Shown: piece by piece, positions 52,558-61,097 of the stretch
Position numbering within the stretch: the stretch's first letter is position 1
How the letters are laid out: every line of letters begins with the position of its first letter
Source: Streptomyces sp. GSL17-111
Lineage (GTDB): Bacteria > Actinomycetota > Actinomycetes > Streptomycetales > Streptomycetaceae
Direction: 5' to 3'
Assembly: GCF_037911585.1 (NCBI RefSeq)
Contig: NZ_JBAJNS010000001.1
Span: 2,355,001 to 2,419,000 of the forward strand
Length of the DNA: 64,000 nucleotides
Notes under the pieces: generated by a model
Databases searched by the model: none
What the model saw: the letters and a program-made list of their open reading frames with translations, nothing else
Told to the model about the DNA's origin: nothing
Position numbers and translations under genes: made by a program

Positions 52558-53232
52558 TTGCCCGCACGACACGATCTCGACAGCGAACGCGAGCTGTGGG
52601 ACGCCTTCGCCGAGAGCACCAAGGACAAGGTGTTCGACGCCGAGCCCGTCTTCCGCTGGACGCAGTACGTCGGTCACGGGCCCGGTCCCGACCTGCTCGG
52701 CGCCCCCGCGACCGCCTTGGAGCTCGGCTGCGGTACGGGACGGGCCCTCGCCCATCTCGCCCAGCGAGGAGTGCGGGCGACGGGCGTGGACCTCTCTCCC
52801 GTCATGGTCGCGCACACCAGCGAGAGGTGGGGGCCGCTGGGCGCCCGTTTCGTCTGCGCCGACGCGCTGGAGTACCTGCGGAGCACGACCGAGACCTACG
52901 ACGCCGTGTACTCGATCTTCGGGGCAGTGTGGTTCGCCGACCCCGCCCGACTCCTGCCCCTGATCGCCGAGCGGCTGAACCCCGGAGGCGTCCTTGCCTT
53001 CTCGCACCCTCCGGCCATCCCCGGCGCGTACGGCCCGCAGGGCATGTACAAGGGCGGATTCGCGGGCAGGGCCCTGTACACGTACCGGTACAGCTACACG
53101 CCTCGGAAGTGGGGAAACCTGCTGCGCCGCGCCGGGTTCCAGGACATCGACGTGCACGTCCTGGCAGCACCGGAGCGCGACCACATCGGAACACTCATCG
53201 CCCGCGCGACCACGCCCCAAACGGCTCGCTGA
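52558..53232 (+). CDS. Class I SAM-dependent methyltransferase
   Basis: The product is 224 aa from a TTG at 52558 with CGGAGGAAAG upstream. The SAM motif I is ALELGCGTGRALAHL, the acidic strand is ATGVDLSP and motif II is YDAVYSIFGAVWFADP. It methylates a small molecule; the acceptor is unknown. A 58-bp stretch inside it (52827-52884) recurs at 57725-57782 beyond the large synthetase gene, which suggests that this gene or a relative was once on both sides. Confidence 0.88.
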   Translation: MPARHDLDSERELWDAFAESTKDKVFDAEPVFRWTQYVGHGPGPDLLGAPATALELGCGTGRALAHLAQRGVRATGVDLSPVMVAHTSERWGPLGARFVCADALEYLRSTTETYDAVYSIFGAVWFADPARLLPLIAERLNPGGVLAFSHPPAIPGAYGPQGMYKGGFAGRALYTYRYSYTPRKWGNLLRRAGFQDIDVHVLAAPERDHIGTLIARATTPQTAR

Positions 53233-53525
53233 CCAGACAGCCCGCCCGGCCACCAGGCCGTCGGCGAAGCACGGAACGTACAGAGGCGGGCCAGGCCGGA
53301 TAGGCCCCAGCCCGAGGCCGGGATTTCGGCTCGATGTGTACCGCCGCAGCTTCGGTGGGCTGTGGCTCCGTTGGACTGCCTCGGCTTGATGGCAGTGTGG
53401 GCCCGGAGCGTCACACGGAACGGCCTCGGCGTCGAGCAGCGAGGCAACTCGACGGCGAGGACTGCTGCGTGATCGGGTGACGTCTGCTCTGGCTTGTCCG
53501 TCGGGCGGCCTGGAAGGATGTGGCC
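53233..53525. other. Non-coding stretch before the transposase remnant
   Basis: I see no coding sequence, terminator or recognisable repeat here. Together with the remnant after it, it forms an 860-base gap without an intact gene between the methyltransferase and the synthetase. Confidence 0.5.
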
Positions 53526-53981
53526 GTGCCCGTTCCCCGCCCCCAAGAGTTCCGGGACGGGGTCGTCCGCGTGGCCCGCGACCGCGTGAAGGTGGTGACG
53601 CTCGCGCAGGCCGTCTAGGACTTCGGCGTCCATGAGGTGACGCTGTCGACGTGGGTGCGCAAGGCCGCTGGTGAGGAGGGCGAGAGGCCCGGCGTCACCA
53701 GGCCGGAGTCGGCGGAGAACCGCAAGCGGAGGAGGCGCGTGACACTGCTGGAGCGGGGAAACGGGGTCCTGCGCTGAGCGGCCGACCACCTCTCGCAGGC
53801 GAACCTGCCGGGAAAGGGCTCCACCCCCTCGTGAAGGAGCTTCCCGTCGACGGGCCTCGGGGCGCTGGCGTGCCGGGTGCTCAAGCTCTCGCGCCGACAC
53901 CACTACCGCCGGCTTCGTCAGCCGTGACCGGCTCAGTGGTCACGGTGGCCTACCGCGCGAACGCGCTGCTCGATGCCCACC
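53526..53981 (+). pseudogene. Degenerate IS3-family transposase remnant
   Basis: Translation from the GTG at 53526 gives an IS3 OrfA-like start (VPRPQEFRDGVVRVARDRV), a helix-turn-helix (FGVHEVTLSTWVRKA), the leucine-zipper part with RKRRRRVTLLERGNGVLR, then AADHLSQANLPGKG and, after shifts, the OrfB opening ALACRVLKLSRRHHYR and VAYRANALLDAHR. At least three in-frame stops and a frameshift break it. The catalytic DDE part is missing. It is a dead insertion sequence next to the synthetase gene. Confidence 0.75.
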
Positions 53982-54092
53982 GATGCCCTCGGCCCTCGCG
54001 GCATGAGACCGGACCGTCACCTCTACGTGCAGCAGTCCCTTTCCCAGGATGCTCGACGAAGCATCAACACCGCCATTTGTTGGGAGCAGTAG

Positions 54093-57000
54093 ATGCATCA
54101 CGCCGAACACGCGGCCGCTTACGGGAAGGCGGGCGGCCCGGACCGCAGGGACGCGAGTGCACCCGCTGCGGGCGGCGGCGGCCCGGATGAGACCGTCTGG
54201 GGGCTGTTCGAGGCCCGGGCGGCCCGCCAGGGGAGCCGGGTCGCCCTCGTGGACGGGGCGGTCGACGTCGACTACGCGCGGCTGCGGGCCCGGGCGGAGG
54301 TGATCGCCGGGGAGCTGGCAGCCCGGGGTGTGGCGCCGGGGTCGCTCGTCGGCGTGTGCCTCGACCGGACGTGGGAGATGGTCGCCACCATGCTGGGAGT
54401 ACTGCGGGCAGGCTGCGCCTATGTGCCCATGGACCCCGCCTACCCGGCCGAACGGGTGCGCTACATCATCGAGCATTCCCGGGTGGCGTCGGTGGTCGTC
54501 GACGCCGGTACGGCGGCGCTGTGCTCGGCTGCCCCCGATCGCGTGCACCTCGACGCGGTGCCGAACCGCCCGGCGACGGCGCCGACGGCCTGCTCGGCCG
54601 GTGATCTCGCGTACGTCATCTACACCTCCGGGTCGACCGGGAAGCCCAAGGGCGTGGCGGTCGAGCACCGCAGCGTGGTGGCGATGGCCGCGTCGATGCG
54701 GCGGCTGCTGGACGACGAGGACCTGGCGGGCGTCCTGGCCGCGGCCTCGGTCTGCTTCGACCCCTCGGTGATGGAGATTCTGGGGACGCTCGTCCTCGGT
54801 GGCACGGTCGTCCTGGCCGAGAACGTGCTCACCCTGCGCGAGCTGCCCGCAGCGCACCGAGTGCGCACGGCCATCATGGTGCCGTCCGCGATGCGGGCTC
54901 TGCTCGCGGCCGGGCCGCTGCCCGGCGGGTTGCGGTGTGTGGTGCTGGGTGGTGAGGTCTTGTCGCGTTCCCTGGTGGATCGGTTGCACGCTGATCCTCG
55001 TGCGTTGCGGGTCGTGAACGTCTACGGCCCGACCGAGGCCACCGTGTTCGTCACCGCCGCCGAGGCGGGAAGCGGGCCGATCACCATCGGCAGCCCGGTC
55101 CCGGGCGCGCGGGCGTACGTGCTGGACGAGTCCCTGCAGCCGGTGCCGCCGGGCACGGCGGGAGAACTGGCTCTCGCCGGCGACCAGCTGGCCAGGGGGT
55201 ACCTCCATGACGACGAGCGCACCCGGCAGAGCTTCCCCGCCCTCGCGCCGGACGGGCCGCTCCCGGAGCAGCGGATCTATCGCACCGGCGACCTGTGCCG
55301 GTGGACGCAGACAGGGGAACTCGAGTTCCTCGGCCGCGCCGACCGGCAGGTCAAGATCCGGGGCCACCGGATCGAACTCGACGAGATCGAGGCCGTGCTG
55401 GCCTCGGTGCCCGGCGTGGACGAGGCTGCCGTCGTCGCCATCACAGGCGAAGGCAAGAGCCTCCTGACGGCGTACGCGGTGAGCGGACAGGAGTCGGTGA
55501 CCGCATCGACCGTGCGCTCCCGGCTGGCCGACCGCCTGCCGAAGTACATGATCCCGCACCACGTCGTGCTGAAGGCCGAGCTGCCGAAACTGCCCAACGG
55601 CAAGGTCGACCGGCTTCGGCTCCCCGCCCCCGTGCGCCACGGAGACGGGGCGGCTCCCGAAGGGAAGGCAGGCGATGGTCCGGCCGCCCCGCCGACCGGA
55701 CGCGGTGCGCTGCCCGCGCCGCGCGAGGAACGGCGCTCGGCACTGCTCGCCATGGTGATGGAGGAGGCGGCGCTGCTCCTCGGCGCCCCCGGCCCCGATT
55801 GCTTCCGGCCGGACGAGCCACTGGCCGCGCTGGGCCTCGATTCGCTGGACGTCACGGAGCTCACGGTGCGCCTGTCGCGGAGGCTGGCCACTGACCTGCC
55901 GTCATCCACCCTGGTCGAGGCGATGACGCCCAACGAGGCCGTCGACGGGCTGCTGGCGGTGCTGGGCCGTGCTTCCGGAGGCGCCGAGGCGCGCGGGCAC
56001 CCGCAGGGCGTCGGGGCCGCGGATCGACTCGACGTGTTCCAGGACCAGGTCCGGTCCGGGCACCCGCCGGCCTTCGCCGCCAAGGCGCCGGCCTGGTCCG
56101 CGACCGACCGGGGCGCCCTCGTACAGCACTTCCGCAGCCTCCTGGCGCGCTCGGGGCTGGACCCGTACGGGAAGGTCGTCCGCACGGGAAGCGCCGAGCG
56201 GGGAGTCGTCGCCGACCCGGTGACGGGCGAGGAGCACGAGGCGCTGATCTGGACCACCAACCTCTACCTCGGACTCAACCGCGACGAGGAGGTCATCGAG
56301 GAGGCACGCAGTGCGCTGCGCCGGTTCGGTACCGGGATGGGGATATCGGCGGCGGGCTCGGGGCAGACCGGCCTCCACACGGAGTTCGAGGAGGAATTCG
56401 CGGCCATGGTGGGCAAGTCGGCCGCCTGCCTGTTCCCCACCGGGTTCACCGCGAGCCTCGGAGCCGTCGCCGGAGTCGTGGGCGATCAGGACGTCGTGGT
56501 CATGGACCAGCTCTGCCACGCCTCCCTGGTGGACGGCGCCCGCCTGAGCGGCGCGAGGGTGCGAACGTTCCGGCACAACGACACGGCCGACCTGCGGGCG
56601 GTCCTCAAGGAGGAGTCCTCGCCCTACCGTACGACGCTGGTGGTGCTCGAGAGCGTGTACAGCATGGGCGAGGGGGCGGCGCCGCTGCGGGGCATCGTGT
56701 CCGCCGCGAAGGAGTCCGGCGCGCTCGTCCTCGTGGACGAGGCCCACTCGTTCGGGCTGTACGGAGAGCGGGGCGCCGGACTGTGCGCCGCAGAAGGCGT
56801 CACCGAGCAGGTCGACTTCGTCCTCACGACGCTGAGCAAGGCCCTCGGGAGCATCGGCGGCGTGGTCGCCGCCCGGGAGCAGCACATCGCGTTGCTGAGG
56901 GCGTCGGCGAGGTCGTATGTCTTCCAGGCGAACATCTCACCTGCCGACGTGGCGGCGGCTCTTGCCGCCCTGCGCAGGGTCGCCGCGGGCGACGCGCTGC

Positions 57001-57716
57001 GGGCCAGGCTGTGGGACACCGCGCACTACATGCGGAAGCGCTTCTCGGACGCCGGCTACGAACTCGGCACCGGGGACGGCCTGATCGTCACCCCCTTCTT
57101 CTCCGACGGCGAGAAGCTGCATGCGATAGCCCGAGGGCTTTTCCGGCGGGGCGTCCACGCCGCTGCCGTGACCTACCCGATCGTCGAGCGCGGGCGAGGC
57201 CGCCTGAGGTTCATCTGCTCGGCGTCCCATACCCGGGCGGACGTCGACGTGACGCTGCAGGCCCTGATCGACGCCGAGGCGGAAGCCGCGACGGTCCCCA
57301 CGTCGCACGACGACATGGACCTGCGAGAGGAAGGAGGCGAGGAGTCCACACGATGCGACGTCGCGGGCTGGGCTGACGCGTTCACGACGTATCTGGAATC
57401 CGCCTCGGCCGAGCTCCCCGCACCGGCGCCACATCTCGTGGTCACGATCGCACTGCCGGGAGAGGAAGAGGATCTGGTCATCCGGATCAACGAACACGGG
57501 GTCACCCGAGAACCGGACAGCACCGCCGCAACGACGCCTGCCTGTTCGCTTCGCCTGGTCGACGACGAGGCAACAGCCGCACTGTGCTCACGGGACGTGG
57601 GGAGGCTGCTCGAGAGCGTGATCGCGGGCACGTGCGTGCTCGCCGGCCATACACAGCCGTTCGTCTGGCTCGTCGGACGACTCAGTGACTGGCAGAGTTC
57701 AACGAGTGGCGCGTGA
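54093..57716 (+). CDS. Adenylation-carrier-alpha-oxoamine synthase-SCP2-like fusion enzyme
   Basis: The product is 1207 aa. Residues 35-510 are an NRPS-type adenylation domain: A3 YTSGSTGKPKG, A5 NVYGPTEA, A7 YRTGDLCRW, A8 GRADRQVKIRGHRIELDEIE and catalytic Lys in LPNGKVDRL. The A4 motif CFDPSVMEIL keeps the Asp that binds an alpha-amino group. A carrier domain follows with the phosphopantetheine Ser584 in LGLDSLDVTEL. Residues 670-1065 are a PLP-dependent alpha-oxoamine synthase: His809 in DQLCHASLVDGARLSG, DEAHSFG, and Lys916 in LSKALGSIGG. The C-terminal 115 residues look like an SCP2 sterol-carrier fold (moderate confidence). No condensation, thioesterase or reductase domain is present. 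Likely chemistry: load an acyl or aminoacyl group on the carrier, then decarboxylative condensation with an amino acid to release an aminoketone. GGGAG lies 8 bases before the ATG. Confidence 0.88.
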   Translation: MHHAEHAAAYGKAGGPDRRDASAPAAGGGGPDETVWGLFEARAARQGSRVALVDGAVDVDYARLRARAEVIAGELAARGVAPGSLVGVCLDRTWEMVATMLGVLRAGCAYVPMDPAYPAERVRYIIEHSRVASVVVDAGTAALCSAAPDRVHLDAVPNRPATAPTACSAGDLAYVIYTSGSTGKPKGVAVEHRSVVAMAASMRRLLDDEDLAGVLAAASVCFDPSVMEILGTLVLGGTVVLAENVLTLRELPAAHRVRTAIMVPSAMRALLAAGPLPGGLRCVVLGGEVLSRSLVDRLHADPRALRVVNVYGPTEATVFVTAAEAGSGPITIGSPVPGARAYVLDESLQPVPPGTAGELALAGDQLARGYLHDDERTRQSFPALAPDGPLPEQRIYRTGDLCRWTQTGELEFLGRADRQVKIRGHRIELDEIEAVLASVPGVDEAAVVAITGEGKSLLTAYAVSGQESVTASTVRSRLADRLPKYMIPHHVVLKAELPKLPNGKVDRLRLPAPVRHGDGAAPEGKAGDGPAAPPTGRGALPAPREERRSALLAMVMEEAALLLGAPGPDCFRPDEPLAALGLDSLDVTELTVRLSRRLATDLPSSTLVEAMTPNEAVDGLLAVLGRASGGAEARGHPQGVGAADRLDVFQDQVRSGHPPAFAAKAPAWSATDRGALVQHFRSLLARSGLDPYGKVVRTGSAERGVVADPVTGEEHEALIWTTNLYLGLNRDEEVIEEARSALRRFGTGMGISAAGSGQTGLHTEFEEEFAAMVGKSAACLFPTGFTASLGAVAGVVGDQDVVVMDQLCHASLVDGARLSGARVRTFRHNDTADLRAVLKEESSPYRTTLVVLESVYSMGEGAAPLRGIVSAAKESGALVLVDEAHSFGLYGERGAGLCAAEGVTEQVDFVLTTLSKALGSIGGVVAAREQHIALLRASARSYVFQANISPADVAAALAALRRVAAGDALRARLWDTAHYMRKRFSDAGYELGTGDGLIVTPFFSDGEKLHAIARGLFRRGVHAAAVTYPIVERGRGRLRFICSASHTRADVDVTLQALIDAEAEAATVPTSHDDMDLREEGGEESTRCDVAGWADAFTTYLESASAELPAPAPHLVVTIALPGEEEDLVIRINEHGVTREPDSTAATTPACSLRLVDDEATAALCSRDVGRLLESVIAGTCVLAGHTQPFVWLVGRLSDWQSSTSGA

Positions 57717-57783
57717 GGAACGGGGTGGAGGCCGCTGGGCGTGCGGTTCGTCTGCGCCGACGCGCTTGAGTACCTGCGGAGCG
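57714..57783 (+). pseudogene. Fragment of a methyltransferase gene
   Basis: GTGW-RPLGVRFVCADALEYLRS can be read in one frame and matches RWGPLGARFVCADALEYLRS in the methyltransferase at 52558. At the DNA level 57725-57782 and 52827-52884 align without gaps over 58 bases, with five differences by my count. No start, SAM motif or further downstream similarity remains. It is a scar of duplication or recombination around the synthetase gene. Confidence 0.75.
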
Positions 57784-57854
57784 AGCAAACCGACGGCCTG
57801 GGGGCGCTGTACAAGACGGCCCCACGGCACCGCGGGTGGTACTCAGCAGTAGGC

Positions 57855-58985
57855 CTACAGTTTTTGCGGCTCAATGTTCCGACGGGCTGGCCGAACGGAC
57901 CGAGCAATGACTGCTTCGCTGGTGATGAGCGCGGCTTCGAGGCAGGGAAGGAGGGGCTGGGCCTTCTCCGGCACGCCGAGGGCGCATGCCTGTACGAGGT
58001 CGGACAGTGCTGCGTGCTGGGCGTTGCTGAGTGCGGCCGTGCCGCCGTCGTGCTCGAGAAGGTCGCGGGCCGCATACCCGTCGCGGCACCTCGTCACCTG
58101 GGAGACCACGACGGTCGGCGTCGCCCCTCCGCTCCGCGTGAGGTCCAGCAGCGTCAGGCCGAGGCGGGTGAGGAACACCGAGAGAGTGTGATCACCGTTG
58201 GTAGACCGTGGTTGTCCTTCCAAGAGGGAGCGGTACTGCTCCACCAACGTGCTGGTTGGCGTTGGGGCGCCGCACAGGCGGCTGAGGCAGGCGGTCACCA
58301 CGGCTTCCCACGGCTCTCCTGGGGCGGTGGTGTCGCATAGCGCACGGGCGCCGTCGAGGTCGCCAGCGGTGGCGTGGGCGAGGACGTCGACTTGCCGGCC
58401 ATCGAGCATGCGCAGGCCTATGCCCTTGTACTGGAGCAGGCTGTTGCGGGCGTCGTCCCAGCGTCCGGTGACGGCGAGTGCGCGGGCGCCGGTGGCGAGC
58501 AGGGTGGACCACAGCCAGCGACGTACCTCGCTGTGGGCTTGCGGTGAGGTGGTGAGGTCGGCGGCTGGGACGGCGAGGCCGTCGATGACTGTGTTGGTGC
58601 GGGTGGAGACGGCCTCGAAGAGTGTGTGGATGAGTCGGTAGGCGCACTCGCCGTCATCAGCGCGGATGTGGAGTCGGGCGAGGTTGACCAGAGGTTCGAG
58701 GGCGTGGCGGGCGGCCTGCGGACCCAAGGGGCAGGCGCGCAGGTACACGTCAGCCTGGCGATGGCACCACTGGCGGGCCAGGTCGGGCAAGCCGCAGTCC
58801 GAGGCCAGAAGAGCAGCCAGGTTGTGCACGGCCGCAGCTTCGGCGGGGTCGTGGTTCCGTTCGGCGGCTTCCGCTCGGTGGCACAGTTGTGCCACGCGCT
58901 GTTCCAGGGGGAGGCAGATGGGGCGCGGGCGCGGGACGAGGGGGAAGCGGCGTGCTGTCGGTCCGGTGGGGTCCACCGTTGTCAC
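57855..58985 (-). CDS. Helical-repeat protein of the FxLD-type lanthipeptide operon
   Basis: The product is 376 aa from a GTG at 58985, in a GTGA overlap with the upstream methyltransferase gene. It is all-helical, with TPR-like pairs (CHRAEAAERNHDPAEAAAVHNLAALLASDCGLPDLARQWCHRQADVYLRACPLG). No enzymatic motif is seen. Co-translation says it works with the modification enzymes, perhaps as scaffold, regulator or peptide-binding factor; this is inference. The 3' end converges on the methyltransferase fragment. Confidence 0.6.
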   Translation of the reverse strand: MTTVDPTGPTARRFPLVPRPRPICLPLEQRVAQLCHRAEAAERNHDPAEAAAVHNLAALLASDCGLPDLARQWCHRQADVYLRACPLGPQAARHALEPLVNLARLHIRADDGECAYRLIHTLFEAVSTRTNTVIDGLAVPAADLTTSPQAHSEVRRWLWSTLLATGARALAVTGRWDDARNSLLQYKGIGLRMLDGRQVDVLAHATAGDLDGARALCDTTAPGEPWEAVVTACLSRLCGAPTPTSTLVEQYRSLLEGQPRSTNGDHTLSVFLTRLGLTLLDLTRSGGATPTVVVSQVTRCRDGYAARDLLEHDGGTAALSNAQHAALSDLVQACALGVPEKAQPLLPCLEAALITSEAVIARSVRPARRNIEPQKL

Positions 58986-61066
58986 TGCCAGGTGATGGTG
59001 AGGGGCCGGTGGGGGCGGTCGAGGACGAACCGTCCGGTGGCCTTTTGGGCGGGCGCCGGGCTCGTGTCGGGGAGAGCGAAGCGGACGGTGCGGTTGCGGA
59101 AGGTGCTGTCCCAGGCGGTGATCTCGCGGGAGACGTGTTCGGCGAGCTGCTGTCCGGTCGGGCCGTGGCCGATGACGCCGACCTCGAAGCGTCGACCGCC
59201 GTCGGGAGTTGGGGCGGCGCGGCGGATGGTGAGGTAGGCCAGGCTGCCGTCTGCCGCTGTGGTGGACATCGCGACGGCAGGGAACATCGGCCGTACGAGT
59301 CCGCTCTCCTTCGCGGCCGGTTCGACGTTCATCCGCATCAGGGGGTTGTCCAGGCAGCAGGCCAGCCACAGGTCCAGCCACTCGAAGGATTCCATCGGCA
59401 CGAAGTGGACGCCGGTCCACTCCTCGTACGCGGGGTGTTCCAGGACGCCCAACAGGGCCCGCGCGTCGGTGGCGTGCTGGTTGTCCTTGTGGGCCTGAAG
59501 CGTCACACGGCCGTCGCCGGTGAGGTCGATGATGCGGCGGGCGTCATCGCCGATGCCGCGCAGGGGCATGAACACCGCCATGTGACTGTCGCGGCTGACC
59601 CAGCCGTCGCCTTCGCGCTCGAAAGTGATGCTGCGGGAGGCGGCTCCTGCCAGGCGCAAGGGGACGACGAGGCGGCCGGTGGGGGCGAGCTGCTCCAGCC
59701 AGGAGACGGGTACCTCCCAGGCGCCGACCGTGGCGATCACCCGGTCGTAGGGGGCTCCGTCGGGGTGACCGAGCACACCGTCGGCCAGGACCACGTCGAC
59801 GTTGGTGGCGTCGGCGGCGGTCAGGTGCTGGGCGGCGCTGTCGACGAGGTCGTCGTCAACGTCGATGGTGGTGACCTGCCCTTCGGGGCCGGTCAGGTGG
59901 CCCATGAGAGCGGCGTTGTAGCCGGTGCCGGCGCCGAGTTCCAGAATGCGCTGGGCGGGGGCGATGTGAAGCTGTTCAAGCATCAGGGCGACGATGCGAG
60001 GCTGGGAAGCGGCGCTGATCGAGGTCCCGGAGCCGTCCGTCTTGGTGTAGACGGCGTCGTCGGCGTACGCCTCCGTCAGCGGCACGCCGGGTACGAACAG
60101 ATGCCGGGGAACGGTGCGGATCGCGTCCTCGACCTGCCTGGTGCGGATGGTGTCGTCCTTGACCAAGGTGTCGGTGAGCTGGTTGCGCAGTTCCTCGGGG
60201 GAAGGGGCGGTCGGGGTGGTGCTGAGGGCGGAAGTCATGGCGCGGACCTTACGGGCGTCGAGTGCGGAACCGGCGGTATCCGGTCGGGTGTCGGAGTGGA
60301 AGACGATGCTGGTCGCGAGGGCTGCCAGGGTGGCCTGGTCGGCGCCGGACAGGCCCGCTCGGTTGCCGTGGAAGATGAAGTGGTGGGCGAGGATGGCGCG
60401 TATTCCGCGGTGAAGCCCACCGCGGCGGGCAAGCGAGGCGAGGTGTTGCCCTGCTGTGGTGAACGCGCTTGTCCAGGCACCCGGCAGCACGGTTTCGGGG
60501 GCACTGGCCGGATCGGTGGTCATCAGGCGGCGGACGGCCTGTTCCAGGCGATCTCGTCGCTCGGTGCCCAAGGCGTGGGCGGTGCGGGGTGGGCGTAGTT
60601 CGGTGACCTTGGCCCAGGCGTCGCCCTGCTCGAACCAGTCTTGACCGGCCGCGCGCAGCAGGGCGCCGAACAGAAGTACGGCCGTCTCGCGCCGTCCCAA
60701 CCCGGTCTGAAAGGTCAGAAGGTGGCGGCTGTCAGCGTGGAAGAGGGTGTGCGCGATGTCCATGCCGGTCGGGCCGCCGAAGGCGAGAGTCTCGGGCTCG
60801 TAAATGCCGTCCCGCCACCGGATGAGGTGGTGGTCATTTGCCATGCCGGTCAGCAGGTCTCGGACGGCTGCTGCTCCGGCTTCGTCGGCCTGGTAGCGCA
60901 GCCGCCAGCCGGGGACCTTGCGGATGTACCACCAGCGGTTGATCAGCCCGTCGTCCTGGAGCCGGTTCAGGGTGGGCGCGAGGTGCGTGCGGGCGGTGGA
61001 CTCGGCTGCTGGGGAGTCGGGAAGGTGAAGCATGTGTTGGCGCCAGGGCCATCTCTGCCGGGGCAT
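58982..61066 (-). CDS. FxLD-system fused methyltransferase (LanB-like domain + PIMT-like)
   Basis: The product is 694 aa from the ATG at 61066, with AGGAGG eight bases before. Residues 1-290 resemble the thiopeptide/lantibiotic-dehydratase C-terminal (elimination) domain (RWWYIRKVPGWRLRYQ). Residues 310-550 are protein-L-isoaspartate O-methyltransferase-like, with VPRHLFVPGVPL, ISAASQPRIVALMLEQL, RILELGAGTGYNAALMG and TTIDVDDDLV. A further domain of about 140 residues ends the protein. This fusion is the hallmark of the FxLD lanthipeptide system, where the enzyme methylates the modified core peptide. Confidence 0.85.
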   Translation of the reverse strand: MPRQRWPWRQHMLHLPDSPAAESTARTHLAPTLNRLQDDGLINRWWYIRKVPGWRLRYQADEAGAAAVRDLLTGMANDHHLIRWRDGIYEPETLAFGGPTGMDIAHTLFHADSRHLLTFQTGLGRRETAVLLFGALLRAAGQDWFEQGDAWAKVTELRPPRTAHALGTERRDRLEQAVRRLMTTDPASAPETVLPGAWTSAFTTAGQHLASLARRGGLHRGIRAILAHHFIFHGNRAGLSGADQATLAALATSIVFHSDTRPDTAGSALDARKVRAMTSALSTTPTAPSPEELRNQLTDTLVKDDTIRTRQVEDAIRTVPRHLFVPGVPLTEAYADDAVYTKTDGSGTSISAASQPRIVALMLEQLHIAPAQRILELGAGTGYNAALMGHLTGPEGQVTTIDVDDDLVDSAAQHLTAADATNVDVVLADGVLGHPDGAPYDRVIATVGAWEVPVSWLEQLAPTGRLVVPLRLAGAASRSITFEREGDGWVSRDSHMAVFMPLRGIGDDARRIIDLTGDGRVTLQAHKDNQHATDARALLGVLEHPAYEEWTGVHFVPMESFEWLDLWLACCLDNPLMRMNVEPAAKESGLVRPMFPAVAMSTTAADGSLAYLTIRRAAPTPDGGRRFEVGVIGHGPTGQQLAEHVSREITAWDSTFRNRTVRFALPDTSPAPAQKATGRFVLDRPHRPLTITWQ

Positions 61067-61097
61067 TGGTGCCTCCTGTCGGGAAGTTCGTCTCGGT

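Noticed and set aside
54093..57716. Treating the synthetase as part of the lanthipeptide cluster
   Set aside because: It is on the opposite strand, convergent with that operon, and a methyltransferase fragment lies between; no shared function is evident.
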